Below are positions 11,845-22,128 of a DNA stretch of 64,000 nucleotides, piece after piece. The DNA comes from Bryoerythrophyllum caledonicum (taxonomy: Eukaryota > Streptophyta > Bryopsida > Pottiales > Pottiaceae). Positions within the stretch are counted from its first letter, which is position 1. Each line of letters begins with the position of its first letter. Location: assembly GCA_963971425.1 (NCBI GenBank), contig OZ020514.1, positions 42,507,158-42,571,157 of the forward strand, written 5' to 3'. Position numbers and translations under genes: made by a program. The notes under the pieces were generated by a model, which worked only from the letters and a program-made list of their open reading frames with translations, ran no database searches and had not been told where the DNA came from.

Positions 11845-12285
11845 ATTTGTTTTTACTTGATAGTATTAAAAAAAATTTAACTTGAAAGTATTGAATCTTT
11901 TTTTTTACTTGATAGTATTGAATCTTTGTTTTTAATTGATAGTATTGAATTTTATTTTTTTACTCGATAGTATTGAATCTTTTTTACAATACGAAAGGCA
12001 TTTTTTTTACTTGATAGTATTGAATATTTTTTTTACAATATGAAAGGCATTTTTTTTACTTCATAGTATTGAATATTTTTTTAACTTGATAGTATTGAAT
12101 CTTTTATTTTACTTGATAGTATTGAATCTTTGATTTTACTTGATCGTATTGAAAAAAAAAATTACATTACGAAAGGCGTTTTTTTTACTTGATAGTATTA
12201 AAAAAATTTATTACTTGATTGTATTGAATCTTTTTTATTTACTAATAGTATTGAATCTTTTTTTTACTTGATAGTATTGAAAATT
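11845..12285. repeat. AT-rich minisatellite, ~28-30 bp unit
   Basis: Irregular tandem copies of a unit containing ACTTGATAGTATTGAATC followed by a poly-T run of variable length. There are about a dozen copies, two of them replaced by ACAATACGAAAGGCAT. The variable T runs suggest slippage. Confidence 0.85.
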
Positions 12286-12479
12286 GTAATCTAGGATGTA
12301 ATTAAACTTCAATCAAAAAGAAGAATTATATTCTTAATAGAAAAAATTAGTTATTGAAGAGGAAAATTATAGTCTCAGTTGCAATCATGATAAGGAAAGC
12401 ATTATGATTAGAGCTAAATGTCACTAAGCGGTCGAGCTACTCAGTGGTACGAGGGCGACATCTAAGTACGAGTTATTAT

Positions 12480-13155
12480 GTGTAGTAATAATTTTTCCCG
12501 CGTGTGTCACGGTGTCCTTCCAGTTTCCCACTTCCTCTCCCTCACTCTCACTTTGTCTCTCATGTCTCTCTCTCGTCTCTCTTACTCTCTCAATCCTGTT
12601 CTTGCTGTAGGTATCCATGTTCTCCAAGCTCAAAGCTTTGGATTAGGTATACTTTACTGTGGGCAATGCCATGGTCGATTTCTCAGTGTAGTTTTGAAGA
12701 GCTTTTGCAAGTCTGAGTGTCTTTGTGAGGGCAGGGTCTGTCCAAGCAAAACTGGATGGTTTTTGGTTTTGCCTCCAACTGCGTGCAATTTCAGTGGGTG
12801 CGATCGCGTCGTCACGAAAGGGTGCACCGATTGAATTCCTTTGAGAGGTAAGACTGTTAACTAGTATCTAATTTTCTCTCTGAAGCACCATCCAATTTTG
12901 CTTCGATAGCTCAAAAGTATAGGTAATGCATTTAGATTTGCGACACTTTGAAATGCACACAACGGTCAATACTATGACAATTGTTGCTTGTTTATCTCAA
13001 TTTGAATTAGTTGTTGCATTAGTATGTCAAATTGGCTTCTTGTAATAGTGGTTCTGATCTTATTTTTCTTGCGCGCAGTGCTTCATAGATAGAAGAATGG
13101 CGGGCGTGGTGCTAGACCTGATTGAACGGCTAGAATGGCTGAATTCATAAGTTTC
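12480..13155 (+). other. Possible leader exons of family A copy ii
   Basis: A CT-rich stretch (about 12510-12600), a possible acceptor TTGCGCGCAG at 13078 and a short frame from ATG 13097 (MAGVVLDLIERLEWLNS, then stop) look like plant 5' leader or first-exon sequence. No expression evidence is available, and the 118-codon frame at 12478 has no domain signal. Confidence 0.2.
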
Positions 13156-13354
13156 CATAACCTCTCGATCAAGATGAAATAGGATCTAGCATGCATAGTT
13201 TTTTAGAATTATCTACAAAAGTATCAGTATGCTAAGCAATGTTGCAATTTCATTTCATTCGATTGCATTCCATCACGCTCGTATGAATGTACATGTTACG
13301 GTAGAATTAGAGATATGGTACACTATACAGACGACCCCTGCATAGGGTCATCCA

Positions 13355-13720
13355 CTGTAATCGACGGATCCTTTGATCTAAAAGGATCAACGGATCCTCC
13401 GATTTCATGGATTGCTGGACCCTCTGATCCTCTGAGATTGATGGATCCACCAATCATTTGGAATTGATGGACTCATCGATCCTCTAAGATCGATGGATCC
13501 TCCGATCTTCTAGAAATGATGGTCCCTCCAATCATCTAGGATTGATGGATCCTTCAATCCCCTTGGATCGATGGATCCTACGATACCTGGGATTCATCAT
13601 ATACAATGATATGAGATCGATTAATCCATCAATCTCTCGCATATGAATCCGCTTGCTCCATTCAGCACTATCGGTGATAGGCATTTTTGGATCGGTGGAT
13701 CCCTCGATCGTTGCACATCG
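13355..13720. repeat. Array of GGATCC-core palindromes with covarying arms
   Basis: About eight copies of a ~20-bp imperfect palindrome centred on GGATCC are spaced some 30-40 bp apart. Arms differ between copies yet pair within a copy: GATTGATGGATCCACCAATC has GATTG/CAATC, whereas GATCGATGGATCCTCCGATC has GATCG/CGATC. The array sits just upstream of the first long exon of family A copy ii, probably in an intron. Related single copies lie in introns at 16780, 17760 and 17850. Confidence 0.8.
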
Positions 13721-15964
13721 ACGGGTCAATTTATTGTTCTAGTTTTCAATGGTGGATGGTGAGTGATAAAGTAGATTTTTTGGGCTGATCGAGAGATCTA
13801 TCGATCTCGCTTGGCAGTCTCGTTGAACGATGTCATGGTGTCCTGGTATTTTCATTGGTAATTATACGGATCTTAATCTTATCAATGTGGTTCTCCGAAT
13901 GCGTAGGGCTAACTTGATCTCAACGGATTCCGTGAACCCGTACTGGTGCCCTCTGAAGCTGTACATGGAGGTCAGTTGTGGACTCAAGAAGATTAAGTAT
14001 GATGGGCCTGAAGACCCAGCGGTGTTTTTCATGGCGGATAATGTCTATGAATGGGGATTGGCATGGGAGCGAGATACCGCGAAGGAGAGAGTTTGCATTG
14101 CGCCTCTTCTCCTTATAAACAACTAAGAATTGTCAGCCAGGGATCCCATATCGCTCACGTCAAAGAACCTTGAGGTGCTGAACCTGGTGAAATCCGACTT
14201 TGTCAACCTGTACCCCCTTGTCATTAGCGAGTTCGTGACGAGTTCCGAATGTTCGAGGGTGTATGGCCTTGTAATGAATTCCGCTACTTTGAGCCCCAAG
14301 TATTGCACGACGGTGAAGGATTTCGGATTCCTAATCAAGCGTAGGGGACCCGATGATCGATCTATTCTGACTAGGTGGGCCGAGCTGCGGGACCAGTGCA
14401 AGGCGGCCAACGAGAGCAGAAAGAAGACTACTCCTTCCACACCCCCAAAGAGTCGGAAGAGGCCATCATTGACTATTACTGCAACGCAAGGGGAACCCTC
14501 TAAGAAGAAGCCGCAGCGAAAGAAGTCAGATCCGAAGGAGGAGGAGATGACATTAGCAAAAGTTGTGCAGTTGTCACACACAACGGTGGCTAAGTACTCT
14601 CTGAAGGACCTTCAATAAGTTAAGGAGCTGTACAAGAGGGAATTTGGGATCCTCCATATATTTGGCCGGCGTCCATACAAGGTTGACGATGCCGGTTCCG
14701 ACATGGTAGTGGATATATCTCACCTTCACAGAGCACCGGACGGTGTGGTGGTGTATCGTCCACTCGATCTGCATCGAGTTACTCAGCTTGTTGACCAGAA
14801 GAAGATGATGCCTTCCTTCCAGGCATCATTGAAGCATGTATATGTGATGCCGCTGCGGAGGCCTCCGCGGCCCAACGACTTTGATTTGACAGTGGCGGAT
14901 TACTTTTTGGAGAAACCCAAGAAAGAGGACATCAATGCGGATACGCATTTCTACATAATTGGTGGCCAACATTGTGTAGCGGCACACAAATTTCTCATTG
15001 AAGAAGGAACTCTCAATCCTGGAGACGCATGGGATGCTAGTAGCTTTTGCGTCACAATTGTGTGGACAACACCCGACAAATTTTCGACCCTCATTTACTA
15101 CTCAAGGATTATGAACCAGGACCTCGCTGGGAATCGAAGCAAAGGTAATTATCTCAGACACCTTGAAACTACAAGGAAGAGCTGGATTGATGTTGGAAGG
15201 CCCAAGCCGTCTATTCGTGGTGCACCAAACACCGTTCAATTCAAGATAAGTCGTCTCATTTATCTTTATGGCTGGAATATTGGGTCACTTTTTATTGAAT
15301 GATATTTCAATCCCAGTTCTCTGATTTGGATTTTGAGGCTTTGTTTCTATGCAGACGTCGGTGGAGAAACTTGGCGCGATATTCAGTGGAGCAGATAAGA
15401 AGCTTGAAGTGGAACAACAAGGTGGTCAGCCTAAAATTCCTCTTCTGTACGTGTCCAGCGCCCTCTTTGGGATGTGGAAGAGTCTCTAGGATAGCTGGAT
15501 TGAAGGACTGCTTCCCAACTCGTTCGGGAAGTATTCAAGTTTTCCAGGCGTTGACGAGGACGATGACGACGAGGAGGACGATGCAAGAAGTTTGGCAAAG
15601 AAGAAGAGGCTGGCTGCAAAGTAATTTGCCTCTCGAGCTCTAAAGCAACACGATTCGCAACCACTCTACTCAATGTGGGATAGCAAGATTGAGAATATGG
15701 CCAGGATGGTGATTTCGTAGGCGATTTTGATCAAATCAACAAAATCGCTCAAGAAGCTAGCCATTCTTCCCGGACTCCGCGAGTAGTATCTCGTCGTAAA
15801 GAAGTTTCGGCTTTTGAAGAATGAGATGATGCACTACTTTAGAAAAAAGCCCCTGCCAGCGAAGACAGTCAAGGAGTTATATTCGGAGGAGGAGTACATT
15901 GAGCTCGCCAGTGAGCTGAAGGTATCCGACAAGATCCTTAGAAAGGATTCCGTCCTCAAGTGGA

Positions 15965-16180
15965 CAGGGTTGTCTACATAGACGGACAAGGGCCCAAAGA
16001 CAGCGGACGGACAGACAGTCGAACAATCGGACATGACAGACAACACCCTTATCGGACAGATGCCTAGAATATTCCAAAGAATATGCCCCAAATCTATAGG
16101 AATATTACCAAATATACCCGAATATACCCAAATATTCTAGAATATTCTCTACTGGACGGACAGACGCCGGAACAACCCTG
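15965..16180. mobile_element. hAT-type MITE (216 bp) inside a family A exon
   Basis: The left end is CAGGGTTGTC and the right end is GGAACAACCCTG. The element is flanked by exact 8-bp duplications CAAGTGGA (15957-15964 and 16181-16188). CAGGG termini with 8-bp duplications are hallmarks of the hAT superfamily. The interior has GGACGGACAGAC and GAATATTC repeats and no coding capacity. Removing the element plus one duplication restores the reading frame from LKW into KSDATVVFVYCFV. Confidence 0.9.
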
Positions 16181-18242
16181 CAAGTGGATTAAATCGGATG
16201 CGACGGTTGTATTTGTCTATTGCTTCGTCAATTGCGAGACACGAGGAGTTCGATGGAGTATCACAGATCAAGTGTACTAAACTCTGGGTGCTATGGAGTG
16301 GAAAGATTCACAGAGGTTTAGGAGGGCTCAGAATCCTAGGGTGTTTATTACTGACCGGGATGGAATGGTGGAGTTGGAAAATGTGGTATCGGGGAGCGGC
16401 AAGCCGATTGTGCAAACAAAGATCTCGGATTTTACCTCCACGATGTATATCACGTGAGGACCAGAGGGATTTATAACGCCTTCAAATCCTGAGCCCACCT
16501 TAGGCTTGTTCTTCAACTTCCTCTATGGTCACACTCCTGACACCAATGCGGAAATCAACTTCCAGTCATTTTTTGGAAATGACATGCCATACTAGCATAT
16601 GGTATTCGCATCGGATTCTAAAGATGCTCCCACAGAGCAGACATAGAAAGGCAGGGCAAATTTTAATATCCATGCGGTTAACCAACTAATTGGCACACTT
16701 GGGCGGGCCGACACTGTCATTGTCAACGTCGGTGGGGGGCTTCTGTCACTTGGGTTGGCGAGGTAATATCATCGGAGGATCCTTCCATCTCATCTCCTTC
16801 CCTTTATGTTTTGAAGCAATTTTCTAATTCATATGTTCTTTGCCCGCTCGCATCTCATTCGTGGTCTAGTTTTCCTGCTCGCAGACAAAAGGCGCACAGG
16901 TCATCGAGATCGTCCATTCCCTGGACGATGAGAGAGATGCCCTGCGTAGAGCTCTTGAAATATGGGACTCTCGATTGGTTCTTAACCTTGATGTTCCCCC
17001 ACCACCTTTACCGGCTTTGAAGAAGAAAAAAACTCCGAAGAAGAAGAAAGAGAGCCACATGAGAATGACATCGCGGCAGCAAGAGGCGAGAAGTAAGAGG
17101 ACTCTTGACTTCGATGTCCCAAATGCAGGGACGGCGGGTGATGACAAATCCGACGAAGATGAAGGCCGCCGAAGAGGCTCAGACTCGGGCCAGACGCGAT
17201 GTATGTGCCATCACAGTCCGAGGAAGAGCGTGGCGGGGAGGAGCACGAGGAAAAGAAGATTGATGAGCATGACTCGGATTGGGACTTTGTCGAGTCGCCA
17301 AAAGAACATGGAGGCGAGGATCATGGGGACCGAGAACATGGGGGCCAGGACGAGGTGGAAAACACTCAGATTCTGCGAGAGGCGGGAGAAGATGTGGAGG
17401 ATGAAGATGAACAAGCGCTTCTAATGCGCCGTGGAAGGGCTTGCAGGGTCAACAACAAAGGAGACAATGATGTTATTTCCAGTGTGCAAACCACTAACAC
17501 TGTATAATACAATGACTACCTCCTAATTTTGTCTGAACTAGACATAAAACAATTTTATGGATGTTGAAGATATTTTTTGTAATGGACGATAATCTCTTGA
17601 TGTCTATTTCTTGGTATTCTATGTTTTCATTTCCGATATCCCTCCTTCTACAGGCATTTCAAGGTGAAGATGATCGCCGCATGCGTGCATCCTCTTCGGA
17701 TCCTCCGGTAATGATTCACAAATCACTACTTCTCAAATCGGTTAGTTGGATCAGAGGATCCATCGATCTCTTTCATTCGGGTCTTCTTTCTTGATATATG
17801 TAGTCCGCCAGTGAGTCGTGACTTGGTCCTCAGTTAGACAGTATCATCAAAGGATCCTTCGATCTCCGTGTGTCTCACCTACGATGCATGTTTTAATCAA
17901 GTTGCCATCGTGGTAAATAGGCCATATGTTTTGCCCGATCCAGGATTGTTTCAACTACATCCCTACTATCGCCCAACTTTATTGTTTTACGATGGATTGG
18001 CGTTTGTAAATCCCGACTGGGACGACGAACTTACTTATCGTTACTCATGGACGCAACTTCCTGGTTCCGAATACCATACCCCTGGATCCCTCCAATCTGG
18101 GCTCTCCACTCCAGCTTCGACATAGTATCCTAGTATTGTCCACGTCTCTCCAAGGCGAGATATCTTGCACGACCACCATGAAGACTAAGGGCCTAAGGAG
18201 GTTGAAGAGGAGGACAAGGAAAAGGTAGAGAGGGAGGAGGAT

Positions 18243-18500
18243 GAGCCGGAGGTGGATGTCCTTCAGGATGATGTAAGGAGAAGAGCAGAAGCTAATGAGC
18301 GGAGACAGATTGAGGAGGAGCAATTGGAAAAGGAGGAAGTGGAGTGGGCTGAGGGCCTTGGTGCTCCCCATTGCCAACCCGGATTGAGCCGGAGGTGGAT
18401 GACCTCGAGGAAGATGTAAGAAGAAGAACCGTTGTTGATGAACGAAGGAAAATTGACGAGGAGCAGTTGGAACAAGAAGAAGCGGAGTGGGCTGAGAGGC
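18243..18500 (+). repeat. 143-bp tandem duplication of a coiled-coil segment
   Basis: A segment starting GAGCCGGAGGTGGATG at 18243 recurs at 18386, with several substitutions. Both encode similar charged helices (RRQIEEEQLEKEEVEWAE and RRKIDEEQLEQEEAEWAE), but the 143-bp offset puts them in different frames. This breaks the family A copy ii reading frame. Confidence 0.85.
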
Positions 18501-18811
18501 CTTGGTGCTCGCCCAAGCCAACAGTGACTAATTTTGGCAACAAGCGGGGTTCTCGATCTAGAGTTACTAGCAAGATTGTACGTAATCCAGTTTCACCTGG
18601 CAGTGCTGAGCCTTCGACATCCGGCCCTGTAGCAATGGAATCGGATGTAGTTGAATCCCAACCTTCTTCCAACCGGGCAGTGAAGTCTGTTTCTAACCCT
18701 CCGCAAAACATAGCAGAGTTACTGGTCGCAGCAACTTTGGTAAATCTGGTTGACATGTTGCCAATTCCAGTTTCTCAAGGTCTTCACCAAGCAGAAACAA
18801 CTCCTACGCCT

Positions 18812-18906
18812 CAGGGTTGTTCGGCCGTCCGTTCGTTTGGTAGTGTCCGTCGCTTCGGCTGTCCGTCCGGTAGAGGCTATTGTCCGTCTGATAAGGGTCA
18901 ACCCTG
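18812..18906. mobile_element. Possible short hAT MITE (95 bp)
   Basis: It begins CAGGGTTGTTCGG and ends GGGTCAACCCTG, sharing termini and the GTCCGTCCG interior with the elements at 15965 and 34389. The flanking 8 bp (CTACGCCT, GTTTGACC) do not match, so it may be truncated or old. Confidence 0.45.
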
Positions 18907-18984
18907 GTTTGACCATGACTCGAGGTAAATCAATTTACCCACTGCCACGAAGGCAACTACGTGGCTGACACATCGACAACAAGG

Positions 18985-19425
18985 TCGCGCGCATGTAGAT
19001 AGGGGTCGGGCGCGTGAAGGGGGCGGGCGTGTACGGAGATGGGCCGAACGCGTACTGAAGGGGCCAGACGCATACAAGGGAGGACCAAACGCGTACCGAA
19101 TTAGGTTGGGCGCGTACAGGGGAGGACCGAGCGCGTACCGGGAGGGGCCAGGCGCATGCAGGGTGGACCGCGCGCATACCGTGAGGGGCCGGGCGCATAC
19201 AGGCAAGGATCAGGAGCGTACCGCAAGGATCCGGGCGCGCGCGGTGAAGGGCCGGGCGCATACTTTGAGGGGCTGGCACGTCCGACCAAGGTCGCGCACG
19301 TCCGTGGAGGGGCTGCGCGCATTCGCGAGAGGAGGGCTAGGCGCGTTCGTAGAGGGGGCTGGGCCGGGCGGGTGGCCTCTAGAGGCGCGCTCGTACGCGT
19401 ATTGAATTCAAGGGTTGCGCGCGCT
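18985..19425. repeat. GC-rich 21-bp minisatellite, G-rich strand forward
   Basis: About 20 degenerate copies of a 21-bp unit close to GGGCCGGGCGCGTACAGGGA. The frame period of seven codons makes long open frames on both strands (repeated YAPGPSR on the minus strand), which are artefacts. The same repeat occurs in reverse orientation at 21380-21860 and 26925-27115. Confidence 0.85.
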
Positions 19426-19594
19426 CTCTCACTTCATAATATGCATGAGCTTCATGTCGCAATGTGTATGAAAAATGTCAATATTTTATTTATCACGAGA
19501 TGGGCAAAAAACACCGTTACATCACAATGCTAGTACATATTCCAAAATGATCAACAATTAAAACCTTCACTATCAATATGCTATGTCAAAATTG

Positions 19595-21179
19595 CTATAT
19601 TTCATAGCACAAGCAAGCGTCCGGAACTTCAAAGTTAAATGGTTTAGCCATTAGCTCGTCAACCACTTTGCAGAGTGTTGAACGTTTGCGAGGATCTTGC
19701 TCCAGTAACTTTTCAATCTTCACTTGAAAAGCTACATAGTTGACAGTTGATTTGAAGAATGTTGAGTCAAATTCTTTCTCCCAAATTGCTCTAGCCATCC
19801 ACTCAACGGAGTACAAATCCGCGAGCTGGGTGTATTGGTGTCGCCGCTGCATCACATCCAATGCCGTTTCCGAATCTTGTGGGCCGAATTTGTAAAACAA
19901 CTCTGGAGCTACCCAATGTCGTCTACGGCATTGATTGTCAAGCTTTGTGTCGGACCAGAATCCATATTTCGATGGCTCTTTGTGTGATACTCGGCTCGCA
20001 ATTCCCCAATCACAAACGCCAATGAAGACGGACCCTGGTTTCTCTGAAGGAAAGAGGAGAAGCACATTTGTGGGAGCGATGTCATTGTGAATGACATCTG
20101 CCTTGTGGACTTGAGCCATGGTACACATCGAAGCCCAAACAAGTCTTGCTCTATTCTTTTGAAAGGCTAAGATTTATGTTGTATCCTCCGCCAAAATATA
20201 TGGAGCTGAAAGGATTGAGTTGCTCGAAGCCGCCGGATTTGCCTTTGAATCGACGGTTTTAAAATGGGCCCAGCTACCACCATTCCACCACAATGTGTAC
20301 GCCTCCATATTCTTCGTATTCACCGCCCAAAACTTTATAACTCCCGGGTGTGCAACATGACATATCATGGCCTTGTGAGACCATTGTCTAAATTTCTCCT
20401 TCGGATGAGACGCCGTTGGCATTTTCCCGGCAAACTCCATGTATGCTGAAATGGCTCACACCCACGATGCGGACCTTCCGAACGTTTCCGTATCCACCAA
20501 CGGCGTCATATCCGGAAAGTCCATAAACTCCAATGTCTTCTGGAAGGATGTGCACGATGTGCAACATATGCGCCTCATGCGCCGACTTCATTGCTTGTTC
20601 ATTCCAAGGCATACCTCTCATACGAGAGCTTGAAAACCTGCCGATGGTGGTCTTCACACCTTCGAGGAACTTGAGGAGTTCCAAATCTCGAGGTTGATGC
20701 TGGCCCCCAGGAGATTTTTTCTCCTCACAATCGAGTACATGCGATGCATTACTCGTGCATTGAGTGATCACTCTCTCCATGAATGAGGCATAGTGGTACA
20801 TGCTGTATGCATCCTTGTACGATTCAATACTCTCCAAAGCGCGCTCAAATTTTGACTGGAGGTCGGCCTATAGGCACATGATTCCTAGCTCTCCCTTCTC
20901 CAAATAAACTTGACGGAATTGCACCACGACAGTTTCACACCATCGACGGTAATATTGTATTGCCACACCTCGAAGAAATGCAGTATACTCCTTTGGAGGA
21001 TAACCGACATCCTTCTCGAGCGCAGACATTTTTTGCTTTGCCCTCTTCGACAGTGCCTTCGGTGCATCGGAAGGATTGCGGCTCGACTCAGCAACGCTAG
21101 TAGGTGGAAGTTCAATTGCAACTGGAGCATCTAAATCAACACATGCGGGCCACTTTCCAGTATTACGATCAGTGGCCAT
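19595..21179 (-). pseudogene. Atypical protein-kinase gene, frameshifted
   Basis: The start ATG is at 21179 (MATDRNTGKWP). Read on the minus strand, the N-terminal ~210 residues are helical and unrecognised. The kinase domain follows: glycine-loop-like GYGNVRKVRIVG (near 20480), FAGKMP with the likely ATP-binding Lys (near 20430), catalytic loop VIHNDIAPTNVLL (HND for HRD, near 20085), DWG in place of DFG (near 20010), RHWVAPELF, and YTQLADLYSVEWMA. The catalytic-loop Asp and Asn are kept, so the ancestor was probably active. Breaks are a TAG near 20868 where Gln is expected, a one-base frame change near 20445 and a TAA near 20180. Oppositely oriented minisatellite arrays flank the locus. Homology is to plant protein kinases in general; the subfamily is unknown. 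Confidence 0.8.
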
Positions 21180-21379
21180 TGCAATAATTACAACCCTACA
21201 CAAACTAAAATCTTATAAAAAAAATCAAAACCTCCCCCGGACCGAATGAGTGGTGGCCCCCCTCTTAGTTCCTAGCAAAGTACAAATAGTACTAGGACAA
21301 GGAGCTACTTGAGAAGAGCCTATGTGATTGAGATTAGAATCCGTTCCATTTATAGCCAAATGGAAAACCGTGGCCTCGC

Positions 21380-21860
21380 ATGCGCGTCTGCATGCGCTTG
21401 ACCAAGACGCCACGTGCCTGGCCTTCCATCGTACGCGCCTGGCCCTCCAGCGAACGCGCTCGGCCCTCCAGCGTACTCGCCCAGCCCGTTCCCGTACGCG
21501 CCCGACCCGTACCCTCACGCGCCCAGCCTGCCGCTCGCGCCCAACCTGTTCTTGTACGCGCCCGGCCTGTTCCCTCAAGCGCCCGGCCTGTTCCCGCACG
21601 CCCTGGCTCGTTCCCGTAAGTGCCCGGCTTGTTCCCGCTCGTGCCTAACCCGTTGCCGCACGCGTCCGGCCCCAGAGTCCATGTGCGTGACCCTTAATCC
21701 TACGCGCGAGGCCCCCAATCCTACGCCCGAGACCCTGAATCATACTCGCGAGATTCTAGCGTACGCGCCTAATCCCTATACGGCATGTGCGTGTTCTCCA
21801 TGCAGCGTGCGCGCCCGGCCCACATGTATGCGCCCGGCCCACATGTATAATTGGTCGCGC
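21380..21860. repeat. GC-rich 21-bp minisatellite, C-rich strand forward
   Basis: Degenerate tandem copies of the unit seen at 18985-19425 in inverted orientation (CGCGCCCGGCCTGTTCCCGT). A seven-codon periodicity (RVRxRAG on the minus strand) is visible through about 21660, then the copies become looser. Confidence 0.85.
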
Positions 21861-22017
21861 GCGTTCATCCCATCTCACAAACTCCAATTGGAAATCGTGG
21901 CCTTTAATTATTTTTTTAAGGTGGTTGATTGTGTGATCTTTGATTGGACTCCTGATTTGCACACATTACTCACTCGTATTGCATCACCTTTGTTCACAGT
22001 TCGAATTACTTAACATC

Positions 22018-22056
22018 ACTACCTTGGATTATTTTGAAATCCAAGGTGGTAATTTT
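22018..22056. repeat. Short perfect hairpin
   Basis: ACCTTGGATT and AATCCAAGGT form 10-bp arms around a short AT loop, just upstream of the gene at 22129. It may be a terminator-like or decayed inverted-repeat remnant. Confidence 0.5.
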
Positions 22057-22128
22057 TGTTTGTTTTTTTTGAGATAGAGCTTAGCGTAGTTAACGGATAT
22101 TTTGGTAGATTTTTTACAGTGTTCCACT

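Larger units (their letters stand above)
13830..18928 (+). pseudogene. Family A copy ii: ParB-like/methyltransferase-like coiled-coil gene, decayed
   Basis: The first long exon (13830-15245) is open in one frame except TAA at 14124 and 14616. It has a K/P-rich linker (PSTPPKSRKRPSL) and then HFYIIGGQHCVAAHKFLIEE and FCVTIVWTTPD. The GQHxxAA motif resembles the GxHR motif of ParB/sulfiredoxin-fold proteins. The next exon (15353 on) has an acidic linker, four or more stops, a 216-bp hAT MITE and, after it, IVNVGGGLLSLGLARTKGAQ and VIEIV near 16710-16910. The latter is a Gly motif like motif I of SAM methyltransferases, split by a clear intron (16763-16884). Later exons hold acidic and coiled-coil tails, ending near 18928. 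A ParB-fold domain followed by a beta-class-like methyltransferase is known in prokaryotes and phages, but that parallel is my inference. The donor at 15246 reads ATAAGT where GTAAGT is expected. Confidence 0.5.

Noticed and set aside
12478..12834. 118-codon frame as a secreted Cys-containing protein
   Set aside because: CT-rich leader-like DNA with no domain; better explained as untranslated or intron sequence.
19106..19533. Long overlapping frames with repeated YAPGP or RVRxRAG motifs
   Set aside because: By-products of the 21-bp GC-rich minisatellite, whose length is divisible by three, open in several frames on both strands. The same applies to the frames at 21225-21648.
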